Assembly (NCBI GenBank): GCA_964615305.1
Contig: CAZTNA010000003.1
Span: forward strand, 124,001-188,000
DNA: 64,000 nucleotides
Reading direction: 5' to 3'
From: Bog-950 sp964615305
Lineage (GTDB): Bacteria; Bacteroidota; Bacteroidia; Chitinophagales; LD1
Below, piece by piece: positions 60,576-64,000 of this stretch (positions are counted from its first letter, which is position 1; every line of letters starts with the position of its first letter). The notes beneath the pieces are model-generated. The model did not search any database. It was not told the origin of the DNA and saw nothing but the letters and a program-made list of their open reading frames with translations. A program made the position numbers and the translations under genes.

Positions 60576-62072
60576 ATGAAAAAACAATTCCCCTTCCTCG
60601 TGTTGGCAGCCATGCTTTTTGCTGCTAACTTTATTTTTGCGCAAGCGCCAAACTCGTTCAACTATCAGGCGGTACTGCGCAATGCTTCGGGCAACCTGCT
60701 TACCTCCGGCAATGTTGACATGAGGTTTACTATCCGCACCGGAACCACTAACGGGACTATACAATATCAAGAAACTAAAAGTGTGGCACCCAACCAATAT
60801 GGTTTGGTAAACCATGTTGTAGGTACTGGTATATTGGTAACCGGCACCATGGATAGCGTTACCTGGGGTTCGGGTAATAAATACTTACAAGTAGAAGCTA
60901 ATACAGGCAACGGGTTTGTCAGCATTGGTACTCAGCAATTGGTGAGTGTGCCTTATGCTATTTCTTCGGGCGATAACCAGTGGATTAAAACAGGATATGA
61001 TATTTCTAATAAAAATTTAGGCAACGTGGGAATAGGAACCACCACTCCGGCTACAAACCTTGAAATATATGAAGATTATTCATCAGAGACCGCACTCCGG
61101 CTATCTAACTATTCTCCCACCGGCAGAACATCAGAGATACGTCTTGGTTCTGACGGCTCCCTTAAGTTCTCTAATCATGATCCAAATGGGTATTGGCTCA
61201 AAAAACAGTTTGAGTTTTTGCTTGATAACGGAAGTCCGATTATTACTGTTATGCATGATGGTAGAGTGGGTATTGGCACAGACGGCCCGGTGTTCCCATT
61301 AGAAGTTGTTGGCAGCACTCCCATAACTGTGGGGGGGTGGTTTCATGAGTACACCAGCAGCACACTTTTCTACCAAAACGGGACAACGAACGTTGGCATT
61401 TGCTCGCGTGCTGATGTTTACGCCCCTGGTTTTTTGGCTGCTTCGGATATACGTATCAAAAATGATATTGTAAGAAGCCAATCAGTAAATGATTTGTCAA
61501 CTATCAACCAACTAAAGGTAACCGACTATCACTATATTGACAAAGTAGAGAAAGGCGGCAAACTGCAAAAGGGGTTTATTGCACAAGAGGTTAAAAAAGT
61601 AATACCCGAAGCCATTACTACAGTAACCGAATTTATACCTGATATTTACTCCGTAGCAAAAAAAATTGAAACCCGTAGCGATGGCAAAACAATAATTACC
61701 ACCCCAAAACCCCACGAACTGAAAGTGAACGATAAGGTGCGCCTGATTACCGCTACTAAAGATGATTATACGGTAGAGAATGTTATTGACGAGCATCGGT
61801 TTGAAGTGAAGGGCTTACCGGCAAATACCAAAGATGTTTTTGTATATGGTAAAAAGGTAGATGACTTTAATGTGGTAAATTACGATAGAATATTCACTAC
61901 CGGTATTGGGGCTATACAAGAGTTGAGCAAACAGATAGATTTGCTAAAAGCAGAAAATGCGACTTTAAAAACACAGTTGAGCAGTTCCAATGCGGCAAAC
62001 GCATCTTTAGCTGCTGATGTAGAATTGATAAAAGCGCAGATAAGTCTTCGTTCACAAGTATCACCAAAATAA
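60576..62072 (+). CDS. Secreted fibre protein with peptidase S74 domain
   Basis: The 498-residue protein starts at 60576 with a signal peptide (MKKQFPFLVLAAMLFAANFI). An N-terminal domain (about 25-130, NSFNYQAVLRNASGNLLTSG, ending VSVPYA) is shared with the protein at 33476-34315. Fibre-like segments (VGIGTTTPATNLEIYED) follow, then an S74 chaperone (from about 289, SDIRIKNDI, with GFIAQEVKKVIPEA), here split by a strand-rich insertion (about 365-435), and a coiled coil (about 450-490). It is a trimeric surface fibre candidate. A palindromic operator upstream links it to the adjacent two-component system. Confidence 0.88.
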   Translation: MKKQFPFLVLAAMLFAANFIFAQAPNSFNYQAVLRNASGNLLTSGNVDMRFTIRTGTTNGTIQYQETKSVAPNQYGLVNHVVGTGILVTGTMDSVTWGSGNKYLQVEANTGNGFVSIGTQQLVSVPYAISSGDNQWIKTGYDISNKNLGNVGIGTTTPATNLEIYEDYSSETALRLSNYSPTGRTSEIRLGSDGSLKFSNHDPNGYWLKKQFEFLLDNGSPIITVMHDGRVGIGTDGPVFPLEVVGSTPITVGGWFHEYTSSTLFYQNGTTNVGICSRADVYAPGFLAASDIRIKNDIVRSQSVNDLSTINQLKVTDYHYIDKVEKGGKLQKGFIAQEVKKVIPEAITTVTEFIPDIYSVAKKIETRSDGKTIITTPKPHELKVNDKVRLITATKDDYTVENVIDEHRFEVKGLPANTKDVFVYGKKVDDFNVVNYDRIFTTGIGAIQELSKQIDLLKAENATLKTQLSSSNAANASLAADVELIKAQISLRSQVSPK

Positions 62073-62078
62073 GCTACC

Positions 62079-62573
62079 ATGAAGAAATTATTTTCCATCA
62101 TTATAGTCACACTGCCCGTGCTGCTTATGGCTCAAACAGCCGAGCGGCAGGTAATAGGCAGTGCGGGAGGGTACTTTATTGCTACCGGTTTGCAGGTAAG
62201 CAATACAGTTGGCGAAACAGTAACCGCCACAGCTAACGCGTCCTCGCTGATAGTTACACAAGGTTTTCAACAAGCTTCCACTAACTCGGTAGGTATTGAA
62301 GAAGAGGAGCTCGGTTTTGCCATGAAAGCGTATCCCAATCCGGCTTCGGATGTTGTTATACTGGACTTTTCAGCAGAGAAGGAGCAACAACTGCGAATCT
62401 ACTTATTAGACGCGCAAGGCAGACAAATGCTTCCCACCGAGCAGCTAAACGTTGCCGGTAATATGCTGCACCATGTAAAACTGACGGGTATTGCTCCCGG
62501 CAATTACTACATCCGCCTGCTGAGTACAGATGGTAAGTTGAACAAAAGTATTCAGGTTAATAAAGTAGATTGA
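62079..62573 (+). CDS. Small T9SS substrate
   Basis: The 164-residue protein has a signal peptide (MKKLFSIIIVTLPVLLMAQT), a short domain in the style of IGSAGGYFIATGLQVSNTVG and VTQGFQQ that is common at the front of Bacteroidota T9SS cargo, and a type A sorting domain (about 85-164, AYPNPASDVVILDF and IAPGNYYIRLLS). It starts 6 bases after the S74 gene and is probably co-transcribed with it. Its function is unknown, perhaps a carrier or adaptor on the cell surface. Confidence 0.8.
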   Translation: MKKLFSIIIVTLPVLLMAQTAERQVIGSAGGYFIATGLQVSNTVGETVTATANASSLIVTQGFQQASTNSVGIEEEELGFAMKAYPNPASDVVILDFSAEKEQQLRIYLLDAQGRQMLPTEQLNVAGNMLHHVKLTGIAPGNYYIRLLSTDGKLNKSIQVNKVD

Positions 62574-62593
62574 TTAAACACCAGGCATAAAAT

Positions 62594-62623
62594 AAAAGCC
62601 CTGCTTACATTGCAGGGCTTTTT
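62594..62623 (+). terminator. Strong hairpin terminator
   Basis: AAAAGCCCTGC (62594-62604) pairs with GCAGGGCTTTTT (62612-62623) around a 7-base loop and ends in T residues. It closes the S74/T9SS operon. Confidence 0.92.
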
Positions 62624-62654
62624 CACAAAATATTCAGGAAGCAAAAAAGCAACT

Positions 62655-63923
62655 ATGAAAAAACAATTTTACGCAGCACTCTTCTTGGTGTTTGTACAAC
62701 TGACTTCTCAAGCGCAGTTTCTGCCACCCTATATACCCGATGAGGGAGATGTAGTTGCCTGGTATCCGTTTGAAAACAACGCCTATGACTACAGCGGTAA
62801 CTTCAGAGACTTGGTAAACGTCAATGTAACGTTTGGTCCGGATAGATTTGGGCTTCCTGATAAAGCTGCTTATTTTAATGGAAACGCTTACCTGACTTAC
62901 CCTTCTTTTCCAAACCTTCCTTCGCAGAGCAAACGCTACACCATTTCATTATGGGTTAAACCAGACAATATTACTACCAATGCGTATCAAAGTATTTTGC
63001 AGCTTGGCCATAGAACCACGGGACTGAATGATGATTGCGTAGCCAGAATGTACCAATTTGCCGATCATTTTAATACCTATAACGACTATACTCCTCAAGT
63101 GGATCATTCTGTAACTTGTTCCACATATATACAAAATACCGATTGGGTTCATCTTGAAATTGAGTGGGACGGGTATTACTTTACACTGCTAAAAAACGGG
63201 CAGTTTGAGATGCAGTCATCGGGAACAAATGTAAATGATGTGGTGGGAGAGTTTTTGCTGGGAGCGTATGGATTTACAGGCCAAAATTTGACAGGTTTTT
63301 TTAAAGGATATATAGATGATGTGGTGATATATTACAAGGCCCTGCCTTTGTGTTCCGCAGGAGAAATGTATAGATCCTGCGGCATTTATTATACTCCGGT
63401 TGACCAAACAGTAACCGTTGGCGATACAGCCAGATTTCATGTAAATAACGACTGCTACATGGAGACCGGCCTAAGCTACCAATGGAGGATGGACAATGGC
63501 ATCGGATTTCAAAATCTTACTAATGCGGGACAATTCAGTGGCGTAAATACACAAGTACTAACCATTGCTAATGTAACTGCTGCCAATAACAACAGCAGGT
63601 TCGCTTGCACTATTACAGGCAATTGCGATACTCAATCTACCGATACTACCTGGCTCACTGTTACCCAACCAAACGGGATACAAAATATAGATGAAGATGA
63701 CCTTCGCATAAGCCCCAATCCAGCATCGTCCATGGTTACCCTATTTGTTTCGGCTAGTTTGCTTAATATGCCGTATCACATTTTCAATTCACTTGGGCAG
63801 CAGGTTATGGAAGGTAATATAAGCAGCCGGCAAACCGGTGTAGATGTATCGGCTATGCAAACCGGTGTTTACACGGTTCAAATGGCAGGTTATAAGCCCC
63901 AACAATTGGTGCTCAAAAAATAA
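62655..63923 (+). CDS. Secreted LamG/Ig-like T9SS protein
   Basis: The 422-residue protein starts at 62655 with a signal peptide (MKKQFYAALFLVFVQLTSQA). Residues about 30-235 form a laminin-G/concanavalin-like lectin fold (VVAWYPFENNAYDYSGN, RYTISLWVKPDN, GYIDDVVIYYKAL). An Ig-like domain follows (about 250-345, VDQTVTVGDTARF, SYQWRMDNG) and a type A T9SS sorting domain (about 350-422, ISPNPASSMVTLFV, MQTGVYTVQMAG). It is a likely surface or released glycan-binding protein. A terminator separates it from the S74 operon, so it has its own promoter, not identified here. Confidence 0.86.
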   Translation: MKKQFYAALFLVFVQLTSQAQFLPPYIPDEGDVVAWYPFENNAYDYSGNFRDLVNVNVTFGPDRFGLPDKAAYFNGNAYLTYPSFPNLPSQSKRYTISLWVKPDNITTNAYQSILQLGHRTTGLNDDCVARMYQFADHFNTYNDYTPQVDHSVTCSTYIQNTDWVHLEIEWDGYYFTLLKNGQFEMQSSGTNVNDVVGEFLLGAYGFTGQNLTGFFKGYIDDVVIYYKALPLCSAGEMYRSCGIYYTPVDQTVTVGDTARFHVNNDCYMETGLSYQWRMDNGIGFQNLTNAGQFSGVNTQVLTIANVTAANNNSRFACTITGNCDTQSTDTTWLTVTQPNGIQNIDEDDLRISPNPASSMVTLFVSASLLNMPYHIFNSLGQQVMEGNISSRQTGVDVSAMQTGVYTVQMAGYKPQQLVLKK

Positions 63924-63927
63924 ATTA

Positions 63928-64000
63928 CAAGTTAGCCAGGCAAACCAGTTTGCGCTAACCGACATGCAAGGCAGAACCAAACAACAAGGTTTTTTACAAG
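63928..64000 (+). other. Open frame resembling a T9SS-domain fragment at the window edge
   Basis: After the LamG stop codon, another frame is open to the window end and reads QVSQANQFALTDMQGRTKQQ followed by GFLQ. This resembles the middle of a T9SS sorting domain (FxLxDMxGR). It could be a decayed duplicate of the sorting domain or the edge of another gene. Only 24 codons are visible. Confidence 0.25.

Noticed and set aside
1..64000. tRNA, rRNA or CRISPR arrays
   Set aside because: On reading the gaps I saw no cloverleaf with CCA-end context, no rRNA sequence and no regularly spaced direct repeats; small RNAs could still be missed.

Overview
The window looks like a chromosomal segment of a Bacteroidota bacterium. 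The evidence is four predicted secreted proteins ending in type IX secretion (T9SS) sorting domains, a GH92 mannosidase, a DUF4175 protein, promoter -7 boxes close to TAnnTTTG, and an absence of obvious Shine-Dalgarno sequences. Chitinophagales or a related free-living lineage is plausible but is not shown by the sequence. I recognised no rRNA, tRNA or CRISPR array.

Layout. (1) 1-5354: the 3' part of mfd, followed by an insertion-rich zone. The mfd 3' end occurs three times (about 2800-2928, 3676-3765 and 5227-5354). Between the copies lie a REP-associated transposase gene flanked by, and containing, its own palindrome, a lipoprotein gene, and a HepT/MNT toxin-antitoxin pair whose toxin start codon is altered. 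(2) 5419-6910: an unrecognised two-gene unit with a PD-(D/E)XK-like nuclease signature, then a transposase remnant. (3) 6940-12462: two divergent, related genes for large secreted fibre-like proteins; one carries a peptidase S74 intramolecular chaperone. (4) 12472-15797: 2-aminomuconate-type catabolic genes and a sugar permease of the FucP family. (5) 15827-24697: secreted T9SS proteins, a GH92 mannosidase, a WYL regulator divergent from two small unknown genes, and a cystathionine gamma-synthase/lyase. (6) 24936-33454: mannose-1-phosphate guanylyltransferase, the YbdL/YafV pair, an anti-sigma-type kinase, a DUF4175 protein and two YeeE/YedE membrane proteins. (7) 33476-43171: secreted amidohydrolases, a PspC/PadR operon and a DUF3078 protein. 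(8) 43225-55545: housekeeping genes (ligA, carbonic anhydrase with bestrophin, M42 peptidase, rsmB-like, rpiB, tatC, a YgjP-type protease, purN) and a frameshifted pterin dehydratase pseudogene. (9) 55654-63923: a two-component system next to a lipoprotein, another S74 fibre protein and two T9SS proteins.

The most interesting signals are these. First, mfd 3'-end copies flank an accessory island, and palindromic elements lie inside reading frames of mfd and the transposase. Second, three near-identical 18-bp palindromes sit at one fixed distance from a -7-like box upstream of the response regulator, the lipoprotein and the S74 gene, which suggests a small surface-protein regulon. Third, the nuclease-like gene pair in the mfd island is a candidate undescribed defence or mobile-element module. 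These are readings of sequence only; none has been tested by database search.
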